Shown here one piece after another: positions 9,410-17,080 of a stretch of DNA of 64,000 nucleotides. The stretch lies in the NCBI RefSeq assembly GCF_900109375.1, contig NZ_FOAB01000013.1, positions 22,890 through 86,889 of the forward strand. Direction: 5' to 3'. This stretch comes from Aquimarina amphilecti (GTDB lineage Bacteria; Bacteroidota; Bacteroidia; Flavobacteriales; Flavobacteriaceae). The notes beneath the pieces are model-generated. The model searched no databases. It saw only the letters and a program-made list of their open reading frames with translations, and had not been told where the DNA came from. The translations under genes and the position numbers were made by a program. How positions within the stretch are numbered: position 1 is the first letter of the stretch; the number at the start of each line of letters is the position of its first letter.

Positions 9410-9766
9410 CTAAATACTTTGGCCAAATGTCAATAGATTATTATCTGGGTCAAGAATTGAAAATTCCTTTTGCCCCCAATGTTTAGATTCTAATTTTCCG
9501 TTTGGGTGTATACTAACATTATTATCTAATAATTTTTGATAAAACAGTTCTATTTCATTTGTTCTAATATAAACTTGCCCATAATTCTTTTTGGGTTTAA
9601 GTTTCTTAAATTCAAAGAAGTGAATTTGTATTTGATCTTTTTCTAGCATTAAATATTCAGTGTAGTCAGTATCTCCATATTCCCTAAATCCTAATTTTCT
9701 AATATAGAATTCTTTTGTAATGCCTTTATTACGCATGGGTAGTTTAGGGTTAATGTCAACCAACAT
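9410..9766 (-). CDS. VOC-superfamily (glyoxalase/bleomycin-resistance-like) protein
   Basis: A 118-residue protein with one pair of the beta-alpha-beta-beta-beta modules of the vicinal oxygen chelate fold. The recognisable parts are FYIRKLGFREYG near the start, YLMLEKDQIQIHFFEF in the middle, VYIRTNEIELFYQKLLDNN, and the C-terminal KEFSILDPDNNLLTFGQS typical of bleomycin-resistance-like members. Such dimeric proteins either sequester drugs or are metal-dependent enzymes, and the substrate is not readable. There is no signal peptide, so it is cytosolic. It lies between unrelated units with about 90 bp on each side. Confidence 0.8.
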   Translation of the reverse strand: MLVDINPKLPMRNKGITKEFYIRKLGFREYGDTDYTEYLMLEKDQIQIHFFEFKKLKPKKNYGQVYIRTNEIELFYQKLLDNNVSIHPNGKLESKHWGQKEFSILDPDNNLLTFGQSI

Positions 9767-9863
9767 AACTTTTGAATATTAATTTTAGTGATTTCTTATT
9801 TTCATTTATATCTGTATACTTAGAATTACCAACTAATCTTATATCTGGAGTTTTCCAGAAATA

Positions 9864-10382
9864 TTAAAATAAATCTTCTACTTCCGTTTTAATAGCGGAT
9901 AAAGCTTTATCACTTGGCGAACCTTTTTCTATTATCTCCGTTAGGATCATTTCTCTCATTTTAGTAGCAGAATTTATATCTTCTTGCATTACTGTTTTAC
10001 GAATAACAGCAATAGTGCCATTTTTGGCTGCTTTTACTATATTCCAGCATTCATCAGAAATGTAAATCTGCTGTGTAAGATTATGATCAAACTCTTGTTC
10101 AATTGTGTTTACCAATAATGATTCGTAGCTTTTTTTATCTTCATCTACTGGAGGAGTTCTAAGTAATAATTTACCGGGAGAAATTCTCTCTAAAAATAAC
10201 GCCATGCGTTCATAAGCCTGTAATCTTAGAGGGAGTGCTTGTTTTTGATTTTCTTTATGTAATAAATATCTTCTTCTTTTTTCTTCATTATCTGTATGTG
10301 TTTTAAAATAAAAAAGTGCTAATATGGTAATGAAGAGGGAAGGTATTAATGATATTAATAAAGGTATAATTTCTATATCCAT
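9864..10382 (-). CDS. Small conserved membrane protein (DUF7935-like)
   Basis: A 172-residue protein with an N-terminal membrane helix (about residues 5-24, IIPLLISLIPSLFITILALF), then a basic and helical cytoplasmic region. Conserved-looking blocks are LPLRLQAYERMALFLERISP and the segment around NTIEQEFDHNLTQQIYIS. This resembles a conserved Bacteroidota family of unknown function, and I recall the DUF7935 label with limited certainty. It is the last gene of a four-gene operon, 14 bp after the FMN-binding glutamate synthase-like gene. No function is known. Confidence 0.65.
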   Translation of the reverse strand: MDIEIIPLLISLIPSLFITILALFYFKTHTDNEEKRRRYLLHKENQKQALPLRLQAYERMALFLERISPGKLLLRTPPVDEDKKSYESLLVNTIEQEFDHNLTQQIYISDECWNIVKAAKNGTIAVIRKTVMQEDINSATKMREMILTEIIEKGSPSDKALSAIKTEVEDLF

Positions 10383-10396
10383 GTATATTATTTTTA

Positions 10397-11971
10397 TTAT
10401 TTATGATTTGTTTCTTTGTAATGCCCGCCAAGATGAGAACAATCTTTTAAATCTTGAGTACACGTAAATTCTACAGGTGTCTTACTATATTTAAAAGAGT
10501 CTTCTAAAGTTTTGGTGAGTTCTCCATCGTCCACATTGACATCAATATCCTTCATTGTAAATTGGGAAGGGTGCTCATATCCTGAAGCATGTGTGATCTC
10601 TATGAGTTCTTTTCTAAATGATTTAAAATACTGCGCTAATCGATCAGATTTAAGCGGCACATTAATTCCTTTTTGTAACCATTTACTTTGCGTAGCAACA
10701 CCGGCCGGACATTTATTGGTATGACAGATTTGTGCTTGTATACAACCAATACTCATCATCGCTTCTCTAGCAACGTTGATACAATCAACTCCCATAGCAA
10801 ATGCCATCGCGGCCTTAGCAGGAAACCCTAATTTTCCACTACCAATAAAAACAACTCTATCGGTTAGATTGTGTTTTTGGAATATTTTATAAATAGCACT
10901 AAAACCATAAATCCATGGTAAGGACACATGATCGGCAAAACTTGGAGGAGCAGCACCAGTTCCTCCTTCACCACCATCTATGGTAATAAAATCAGGTCCT
11001 CGATTGGTTTTTACCATCAATTCAGCAAGTAATTCCCATTGTTCGGTTTTCCCGATTGCCGCTTTAATACCAACTGGCAAACCAGTTTCTGAAGCAATAT
11101 CTTCAATGAGTTGTAATAACCCTGGTACATCTTTAAAAGCTTTATGCGTTGATGGAGATAATACATCTTTACCAATTTCTACACCTCTAATTTTTGCAAT
11201 CTCAGAAGTGATTTTTGCACCAGGTAATACACCTCCTTTACCAGGTTTTGCTCCTTGAGAGAGTTTTATTTCGATAGCTTTGATAAATGGATTTTCTTCC
11301 ACCAAAGTCTTCATTTTTTCCATAGAGAAATTTCCGTCTTCGCCACGAACACCAAAATAACCTGTACCAAAATGGAAAACGACATCACCTCCATTACTAT
11401 GATACGGTGATAATCCACCTTCTCCTGTGTTATGATATGCACCAGCTTTTTTTACCCCAACATTAAGAGAATCAATAGCGCGAGCAGATAGAGAACCATA
11501 ACTCATTGCAGAAACATTGATTGCAGAAGCAGGACGATATGGTTTTTTACGTTGATTATATACTCCCATTACTTTTGCGCAAGGCAAAAAGGTTTTATCA
11601 AGTTTATTAGGATGATCCTTCTCCATCTGAAAAGGAATCATACAGTTTTTTACAAAAATATGTTGGTGTTGATAGATATCCCTGTCAGTCCCAAATCCTT
11701 CATAATTATTTTCATTCTTAGACGATGCATATACCCACCCTCTTTCTATTCTATTAAAAGGAAGTTCCTCTCTATTATTTGCCACAAAGTATTGTCTCAT
11801 TTCCGGACCAATACTTTCTAAAAGATATCTAAGATGGCCTACAATTGGAAAATTATGACTTACCGTATGTTTTTTGTTGAAAAATATATCTCTAATTGCT
11901 ACGAATGCTAGTGCAATTAAAATCCACATCCACCAAGATATCGAACTAATAAAATTTAATACAGTATCCAT
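10397..11971 (-). CDS. FMN-binding glutamate synthase-like protein (GltB2 domain)
   Basis: A 524-residue protein related to the FMN/Fe-S domain of glutamate synthase. An N-terminal membrane helix (about residues 8-25, ISWWMWILIALAFVAIRD) anchors it. The synthase domain shows SAMSYGSLSARA, TGEGGLSPYH, the FMN-site strand FITIDGGEGGTGAAPP and the Cys cluster CIQAQICHTNKCPAGVATQ, which could hold an iron-sulfur centre. The amidotransferase and NADPH-binding parts of true glutamate synthase are absent, so the reaction is uncertain. It is third in the operon, 11 bp after the M20 amidohydrolase. The family is secure; the role is not. Confidence 0.85.
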   Translation of the reverse strand: MDTVLNFISSISWWMWILIALAFVAIRDIFFNKKHTVSHNFPIVGHLRYLLESIGPEMRQYFVANNREELPFNRIERGWVYASSKNENNYEGFGTDRDIYQHQHIFVKNCMIPFQMEKDHPNKLDKTFLPCAKVMGVYNQRKKPYRPASAINVSAMSYGSLSARAIDSLNVGVKKAGAYHNTGEGGLSPYHSNGGDVVFHFGTGYFGVRGEDGNFSMEKMKTLVEENPFIKAIEIKLSQGAKPGKGGVLPGAKITSEIAKIRGVEIGKDVLSPSTHKAFKDVPGLLQLIEDIASETGLPVGIKAAIGKTEQWELLAELMVKTNRGPDFITIDGGEGGTGAAPPSFADHVSLPWIYGFSAIYKIFQKHNLTDRVVFIGSGKLGFPAKAAMAFAMGVDCINVAREAMMSIGCIQAQICHTNKCPAGVATQSKWLQKGINVPLKSDRLAQYFKSFRKELIEITHASGYEHPSQFTMKDIDVNVDDGELTKTLEDSFKYSKTPVEFTCTQDLKDCSHLGGHYKETNHK

Positions 11972-11982
11972 TATAAATTAAA

Positions 11983-13266
11983 TTATTGAGCGTTTAAATA
12001 GTCTAATGTTAATTGTGACATTACTTTTACACCTAATAACAAACCACTTTCATCTATATAAAAGTCAGGTGTATGATGCGATGCAGCTTTATTTGTATTA
12101 AGAGGCATTCCTCCTAGAAAGAAGTAAAAACCTGGAACAACTTCTTGAAAATAAGAAAAATCCTCACCTCCTGTAGTGGCTTTTGATAAAATTACATTTT
12201 CTTTTCCAGCAATTCCTTCTATAGTCGGAAGCATTTGCGCTACAAGAGTTGGATCATTATAGGTAATAGAGGTATTGTTCTGAAATGTTATGGTTGCTTC
12301 GCCTCCATAAGCTTTGGCAATTGCGGGAACCATTTCATTCATACGACGTATAATCTTTTTACGCATTTCTGTATCAAGAGTTCTTACAGTTCCTATCATC
12401 TCAGCACTTTCCGGAATGATATTAAAACGTACTCCACTTGTAATCTTACCGACAGTGATGACAGCTGCTTCGTTTACTAAAGGAGATTCTCTACTAATAA
12501 TGGTTTGTAAACCATCGATGATTTTTGCCGAAATTAAAATAGGATCAACTCCCGTCCATGGTGCAGATCCGTGAGTTTGTTTTCCTTTTACATCTATTAC
12601 AAAACGCTCAACTGCAGCCATTGTTCCTCCTGGCTTATAGCGTATCATCCCTACAGGTGTTCCAGAGTTTATATGAAGCCCAAAAATTGCATCTACATCT
12701 GGGTTTTTAAGAACCCCTTCTTTAATCATCAATTTTGCTCCGCCTTCTTCTCCTGGTGGAGGGCCTTCTTCTGCTGGTTGAAAAATAAATTTAACAGTAC
12801 CTTTTATCTTTTCTTTGTTTTTACTTAAAACTTCTGCTACTCCCATAAGAATTGCAGTATGCGTATCGTGCCCACAAGCATGACTTACTCCAACTTCTGT
12901 ACCTAAAAAAGTTGTTTTCACTGTTGATTTAAAGGGTACATCCGCTCGTTCGGTTACCGGAAGCGCATCAATATCTGCTCTTAAAGCAACTACTTTTCCT
13001 TCTTGGTCTCCTTTTAGAATGCCTACTACTCCAGTTTTAGCTACATTTTCTGTTACTTCGAAACCTAGATCTTTTAGATGCTTTGCAATCTTTTTTGCAG
13101 TTTCAAACTCTCGATTAGAGAGTTCTGGATTTTGATGAAAATCTCTTCTCCACTCTATAACTTTATTTTCTACTTGTTCTGACATAGAATTTATATCAGG
13201 ATTTATTTCTTGTGCTTGTATACTGCAACATAATAAAAGTATGACGATTAGTATATTGTTTTTCAT
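11983..13266 (-). CDS. Exported M20-family amidohydrolase (hippurate hydrolase/IAA-amino acid hydrolase-like)
   Basis: A 427-residue enzyme with a signal peptide (MKNNILIVILLLCCSIQAQ). It carries the M20D metal-binding signatures: RRDFHQNPELS near the start, LRADIDALPV, ACGHDTHTAILMG with metal ligands His and Asp, IFQPAEEG, and TGGEDFSYF near the C-terminus. The dimerisation-domain segment GKQTHGSAPW is intact. Members hydrolyse amide bonds of N-acyl amino acids; the substrate here is unknown. It sits 13 bp after the DsrE-like gene and 11 bp before the glutamate synthase-like gene, so it is clearly within an operon. The periplasmic location is inferred from the signal peptide. Confidence 0.9.
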   Translation of the reverse strand: MKNNILIVILLLCCSIQAQEINPDINSMSEQVENKVIEWRRDFHQNPELSNREFETAKKIAKHLKDLGFEVTENVAKTGVVGILKGDQEGKVVALRADIDALPVTERADVPFKSTVKTTFLGTEVGVSHACGHDTHTAILMGVAEVLSKNKEKIKGTVKFIFQPAEEGPPPGEEGGAKLMIKEGVLKNPDVDAIFGLHINSGTPVGMIRYKPGGTMAAVERFVIDVKGKQTHGSAPWTGVDPILISAKIIDGLQTIISRESPLVNEAAVITVGKITSGVRFNIIPESAEMIGTVRTLDTEMRKKIIRRMNEMVPAIAKAYGGEATITFQNNTSITYNDPTLVAQMLPTIEGIAGKENVILSKATTGGEDFSYFQEVVPGFYFFLGGMPLNTNKAASHHTPDFYIDESGLLLGVKVMSQLTLDYLNAQ

Positions 13267-13279
13267 ATTATACGTTGAG

Positions 13280-13816
13280 TTAAAAATTGATGAGTCTGTA
13301 GTTTTTATTTTGTAATTGCACTAAAGCAGTCATTGCCGATAGTGCAAATTTTATATTTGGATGCGTGTCAGATTTTGAGATATTTCTATGAGCAGCAGTT
13401 TGTCCACAGAGAATAATCTGAACTCCTTTTTCTGTTAGTGCAGATATCAAAGAAGTATTAGGGTTATTGATACCGAATTTGGATTTATATTTTTCATTAT
13501 TTAAAATATCATTAGCAGCACTTCCGTGTATTACCAATGCAACTTTAAGATTCTTTTCGGACACTCCAACGCTTGCGTGCATATTAAGATATCTTGCAGC
13601 GGTATTGATAAGAGGATTTAGTTTAGTGCTATCTCCGAACGATCTTCCTACATCAAAAACAGCTTTTAAATCAGTATCTAAATCAGTCTTGAAATCTGGG
13701 TTTTTAACTTCATAAGTTTTTCCATATTCCGTGATGATAGTTCCTTTTTTGGATTCTTTTTGACAAAAAAGTATTCCTGGTAGTACAATGAGGAGAAATA
13801 AAAATGTATGTTTCAA
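13280..13816 (-). CDS. Exported DsrE-family protein
   Basis: A 178-residue protein with a signal peptide ending near FCQ (residue 19). The mature part fits the DsrE/DsrF-like fold: a LKVALVIHGSAANDIL strand-loop-helix, GINNPNTSLISALTEKGVQI, then ILCGQTAAHRNI, in which the single Cys corresponds to the position of the reactive sulfur-carrying Cys in sulfur-relay members. Exported versions are common in marine Bacteroidota and have no assigned role. It is the first gene of the operon with the M20 amidohydrolase (13 bp gap). No clear promoter element was recognised upstream. Confidence 0.8.
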   Translation of the reverse strand: MKHTFLFLLIVLPGILFCQKESKKGTIITEYGKTYEVKNPDFKTDLDTDLKAVFDVGRSFGDSTKLNPLINTAARYLNMHASVGVSEKNLKVALVIHGSAANDILNNEKYKSKFGINNPNTSLISALTEKGVQIILCGQTAAHRNISKSDTHPNIKFALSAMTALVQLQNKNYRLINF

Positions 13817-13890
13817 GCTTAAAATTTTTGGTTTCTAAAGATATTCAAAAATCTATTAAAGGAAAGTTAAAATGTGTTTTTGATCTGTCT

Positions 13891-13931
13891 AAATAAAAAA
13901 GCATATTTCTTATTAATAGAAATATGCTTTT
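13891..13931 (-). terminator. Intrinsic terminator of the 791-aa protease gene
   Basis: Perfect 14-bp arms AAAAGCATATTTCT (13897-13910) and AGAAATATGCTTTT (13918-13931) surround a 7-base loop. On the minus strand the stem runs into a T-rich tail (13891-13896). It lies 21 bp past the stop of the metzincin gene at 13952. Confidence 0.85.
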
Positions 13932-13951
13932 AAAAGAGGTTTTTATTTTAT

Positions 13952-16327
13952 TTATAGTTTGACGAATTTTCCAACTGATTTATTATTAATAAGAAGTATA
14001 TAAAGACCACTAGATAATTTAGTTAAGTCTACTTCTGGTTGTATGATCGTATTAATAACAACTTGTCCAGAAGTGTTCACAATTCTAATATCTCTTTCAT
14101 TAATAGTAAGCCCATCGATTTTTAGTATATCTATTGTAGGGTTTGGATAGAAATTAAAAACACTACTTCCTTGACTTAAATTTAATTGAGATAAATCGAC
14201 AGAGAATACAGAGGAAATCGCGTTACAACCAGTTTCATTAAAAACCTCTACGCTATATTCTCCAATTTGATCAGGTGTATATTGAGAATCATTAGCACCA
14301 GTAATAATTGCTCCGTTAAAATACCATTGATATTGCGAATATGCAGAATCTACTGTAAGATTTTTAGTGTCCGGAATTTCAATAGTAGGTGGTTGTGGGT
14401 TTTCTTCAACAATTACATTTATAACTGTTCTCGTATTAGTAGTACAATTATCAAACGATCCTGATACATAATATGTCTGACTTGTTTGTAATGCAGTTGC
14501 TTCGAAAGTTGTTCCTGTATATAGTGGGTTACCACCAGTCGGTGTATCATACCATTCGAATTCACTATTTCCGGTAACAGTTAATGAGGCGGATTCACCA
14601 ATACAAATACTCTGGTCTTGACCAACGGGTTGTTGGGGAATATTAATAACGATGAAATCACCTCTCTGTCTAGTATCTTCACCAGCACTGTTAGCTGTGG
14701 TAAGAGAAACAGTATATGTGCCACTATTGATATAGGTATGAGTTGGATTTTGTTCTGTAGAAGTATTTCCATCTCCAAAATCCCATGTATATGCACTTAC
14801 ATTATTTATTGTAGTACTATTAAAATTAACTGTAGAACAATTAGTGGCTGCCTCAAAATTAGCGATAGGAGGTTGGTTATTGTCTCCTGGAATGTATTTT
14901 CCGGAAATATAATAATTACCTATAGAAGAATAATCAGAATATCCATTACTTAAATTACCTTCACCAACACCGTCAATTTCTATAAAATATGTACCAAAGG
15001 TAAGATCTAAATCGATATTAGCACTAAGACCAGAAGGATCCGAAGCAGCAATCTCTTCTCCAATACCATTAAGAATACGAGCTTGTATATTAAGGTTAGG
15101 GTGATCAGGGTTAGGGTTAAAGTTAAAAGATACATTCCCAGTTTCAATTACAAAAGAAAATATATCTTTATCATTACGATTATGTATGAAACCATAATTT
15201 TGACTAGAGCTTACATTCCCATCAGTATCCACCAGAATCGGAGTTGCTTCTGCAAGAACATCTTTATGATCATCCTCTCTAAAACCTATTCCATTTTGTG
15301 ACCCCGCGATAATTTCTATGTCATCTTGTTGTTGGACAGCATCGTCATATTCCCCCATACTCCAATGACCTATAGGTTTGCTAGCACTCCATCCCATAAT
15401 AGGAGACCATTGTCCGTGACCAGCATAATATTCTTCTCCAGGTCTACCATCATGACCTAACCTTAGTGTATGTCCAACTTCATGTGATCCAGTTTCTCCT
15501 GCAGCTCTTGTAGATAAATTATATATCCAACATGGATCATCCGTTCTGGTAGAAGAAAAAGAACCTAAATATGCAACACCACCTGATCCCGGAGCAGCAT
15601 CATTGGTAGGAGTAAAAATACACATCATTCGTTTGTTTTGTGGAGCCGCATCATATAAATCTCTTCTAGTAGTAACATTTAAATTAAATGCTCTAAAATC
15701 TTCAGCCATTATTTTCCAAACATCCGTTATTTTTTGATCAGAAAAATTTGGAGATACTGCATTAATCGTACCACCATTAACCCAGCGAGTACCAGAAACT
15801 ACTTCTCCATCAAAATCTAAATAAATAATTCCAGGTGCTCCAGGAAGACTCTCTAGTTGAGGAGGCATTCTCGAAGACGTATCGTTTTTGTTTAACTGAT
15901 TTTCTTCTTTAGTTGCTTCAAAGTCTATACAAACTAGAGAATTAATATCAACTTCTTTTATGTATACTTTTCCAAGATCATTTGTGAAAATTTTATAACC
16001 AGTTTTTTTATTTCTAAGTACTAAAGTACCTTCTATTTGATTTTTTGTCTTGAATAGCGCAAAAGTTGATAGTTTTTCATTATTAATACTACCAATGTAA
16101 GTGGTTTGATCGTTTTGTGTCTTTTCTATTTTAGTAGTTAATGATAAAGAAGAGTTTTTTTTATTTAAATAAATAGAAAATCCTTTAGATTTATTAGCTG
16201 TAAGATTTTCAATAAGATCATCCGCGTTTTTAGCAATTAATTGTTGAGAATTTTCCTGGGCAGAAATAATAAAAGTGCTAATTGTAAAAAGGAATAGGAT
16301 TAAATTTTTGAGGTAGATTTTAGTCAT
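13952..16327 (-). CDS. T9SS-exported metzincin metalloprotease paralogue with altered zinc motif (791 aa)
   Basis: Paralogue of the 954-residue protease, with the same order: signal peptide (ends near IISAQ, residue 23), propeptide-like region, metzincin domain, pre-peptidase C-like beta domain (about 375-480), PKD domain (about 500-575, AYTWDFGDGNTS), Ig-like segment (about 650-700) and Por sorting domain (about 720-791, FNFYPNPTIDILKIDG). The zinc site reads HEVGHTLRLGH at residues 282-292, so the usual Gly of HEXXHXXGXXH is Arg289; the three His ligands, Glu283 and the Met-turn SPIMGWS are kept. It is probably active but should be tested. It is transcribed alone with its own terminator. 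Confidence 0.88.
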   Translation of the reverse strand: MTKIYLKNLILFLFTISTFIISAQENSQQLIAKNADDLIENLTANKSKGFSIYLNKKNSSLSLTTKIEKTQNDQTTYIGSINNEKLSTFALFKTKNQIEGTLVLRNKKTGYKIFTNDLGKVYIKEVDINSLVCIDFEATKEENQLNKNDTSSRMPPQLESLPGAPGIIYLDFDGEVVSGTRWVNGGTINAVSPNFSDQKITDVWKIMAEDFRAFNLNVTTRRDLYDAAPQNKRMMCIFTPTNDAAPGSGGVAYLGSFSSTRTDDPCWIYNLSTRAAGETGSHEVGHTLRLGHDGRPGEEYYAGHGQWSPIMGWSASKPIGHWSMGEYDDAVQQQDDIEIIAGSQNGIGFREDDHKDVLAEATPILVDTDGNVSSSQNYGFIHNRNDKDIFSFVIETGNVSFNFNPNPDHPNLNIQARILNGIGEEIAASDPSGLSANIDLDLTFGTYFIEIDGVGEGNLSNGYSDYSSIGNYYISGKYIPGDNNQPPIANFEAATNCSTVNFNSTTINNVSAYTWDFGDGNTSTEQNPTHTYINSGTYTVSLTTANSAGEDTRQRGDFIVINIPQQPVGQDQSICIGESASLTVTGNSEFEWYDTPTGGNPLYTGTTFEATALQTSQTYYVSGSFDNCTTNTRTVINVIVEENPQPPTIEIPDTKNLTVDSAYSQYQWYFNGAIITGANDSQYTPDQIGEYSVEVFNETGCNAISSVFSVDLSQLNLSQGSSVFNFYPNPTIDILKIDGLTINERDIRIVNTSGQVVINTIIQPEVDLTKLSSGLYILLINNKSVGKFVKL

Positions 16328-16459
16328 TTTTAATTTTTTATTAAATCATTGATTGATAAATGTTTATTGGTTTTTGTTTTGTCAATACTGTAACCATAGA
16401 TTGATAATAATACAACATCCTAAAAATATGTTTATTGTATAAAATTTGATAAATAAAAA

Positions 16460-16491
16460 CTCTCAATACATCATTAAGAAAATATTGAGAG
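16460..16491 (-). terminator. Terminator of the 95-aa protein gene
   Basis: Arms CTCTCAATA (16460-16468) and TATTGAGAG (16483-16491) are perfectly complementary with a 14-base loop. On the minus strand the stem is followed by a T-rich tail. It is 27 bp past the stop at 16518. Confidence 0.75.
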
Positions 16492-16517
16492 CTTTCATGG
16501 CAATAACACTTAAATTT

Positions 16518-16805
16518 TTAAGAGATACTTATTATTCTTTCTAAAGGGATTATAGTAGCCTGTTTGAGAATTACTTCCTTATCAGTAATTCCCCAGATAG
16601 TGGTTTCTACTTTTTTTAAACCTTTATTATCGACAAATACAATTTTCACCTTTTGGCGTTCTAAATTTCCTAATGATAGTGCTCTTTGTAATTCTAGAAT
16701 TCTATCTATTTGATCTTTTCTTTTATTAAGAACATCTTCTTTTGGGAATGTTAGGAATTTAATTTGTTCTTTTTCTATAGACTGGACATTTATGTTTGGG
16801 GACAT
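16518..16805 (-). CDS. Small conserved protein, possible SH3/Sm-like barrel
   Basis: A 95-residue cytosolic protein without signal peptide. The N-terminal half is helical and charged (LNKRKDQIDRILELQRAL). The C-terminal half reads as five short beta strands: QKVKIVFVDNKG, KKVETTIWGI, EVILKQATIIPLERIISIS. The strand pattern with a final IPLERI resembles small SH3/Sm-like barrels that bind RNA or protein, but this is inference from pattern only. I recall similar small proteins in other Flavobacteriaceae but cannot name a family. It has its own terminator and is divergent from the helicase gene, 275 bp away. Confidence 0.65.
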   Translation of the reverse strand: MSPNINVQSIEKEQIKFLTFPKEDVLNKRKDQIDRILELQRALSLGNLERQKVKIVFVDNKGLKKVETTIWGITDKEVILKQATIIPLERIISIS

Positions 16806-17080
16806 AGTAAAAAAATTAGGTTAATTTTGGGGCTTAAATAATCTTTTTAGATTACTAGTTATGCTAAATATATGCATTTTGTCTTAAAAAAACAGCATTT
16901 CAACGATATTTTTACTTAAAAAGATATTAACAACATAAGAAATAGATCTCATTTCGTGTTTATCCTGAACCAATTATAATATCGTTAAAACGTTAATGAT
17001 TTGTTTATAAGTATCATTAATATTAGTTCAATAAAATAGATAGTTTACTTAAATTTCGAAGCTTATAAAATAAAGAAAAC

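Noticed and set aside
14581..14953. Open frames on both strands inside the 791-residue protease gene
   Set aside because: They are shadows of the biased codons of the PKD and Ig-like repeats; none has a family pattern or a ribosome site.
15094..15130. Telomere-like GGGTTAGGGTTA repeat on the plus strand
   Set aside because: It is the complement of codons for a Asn-Pro-Asp/His-Pro-Asn-rich stretch of the 791-residue protease (NFNPNPDHPNLN) and has a coding explanation.
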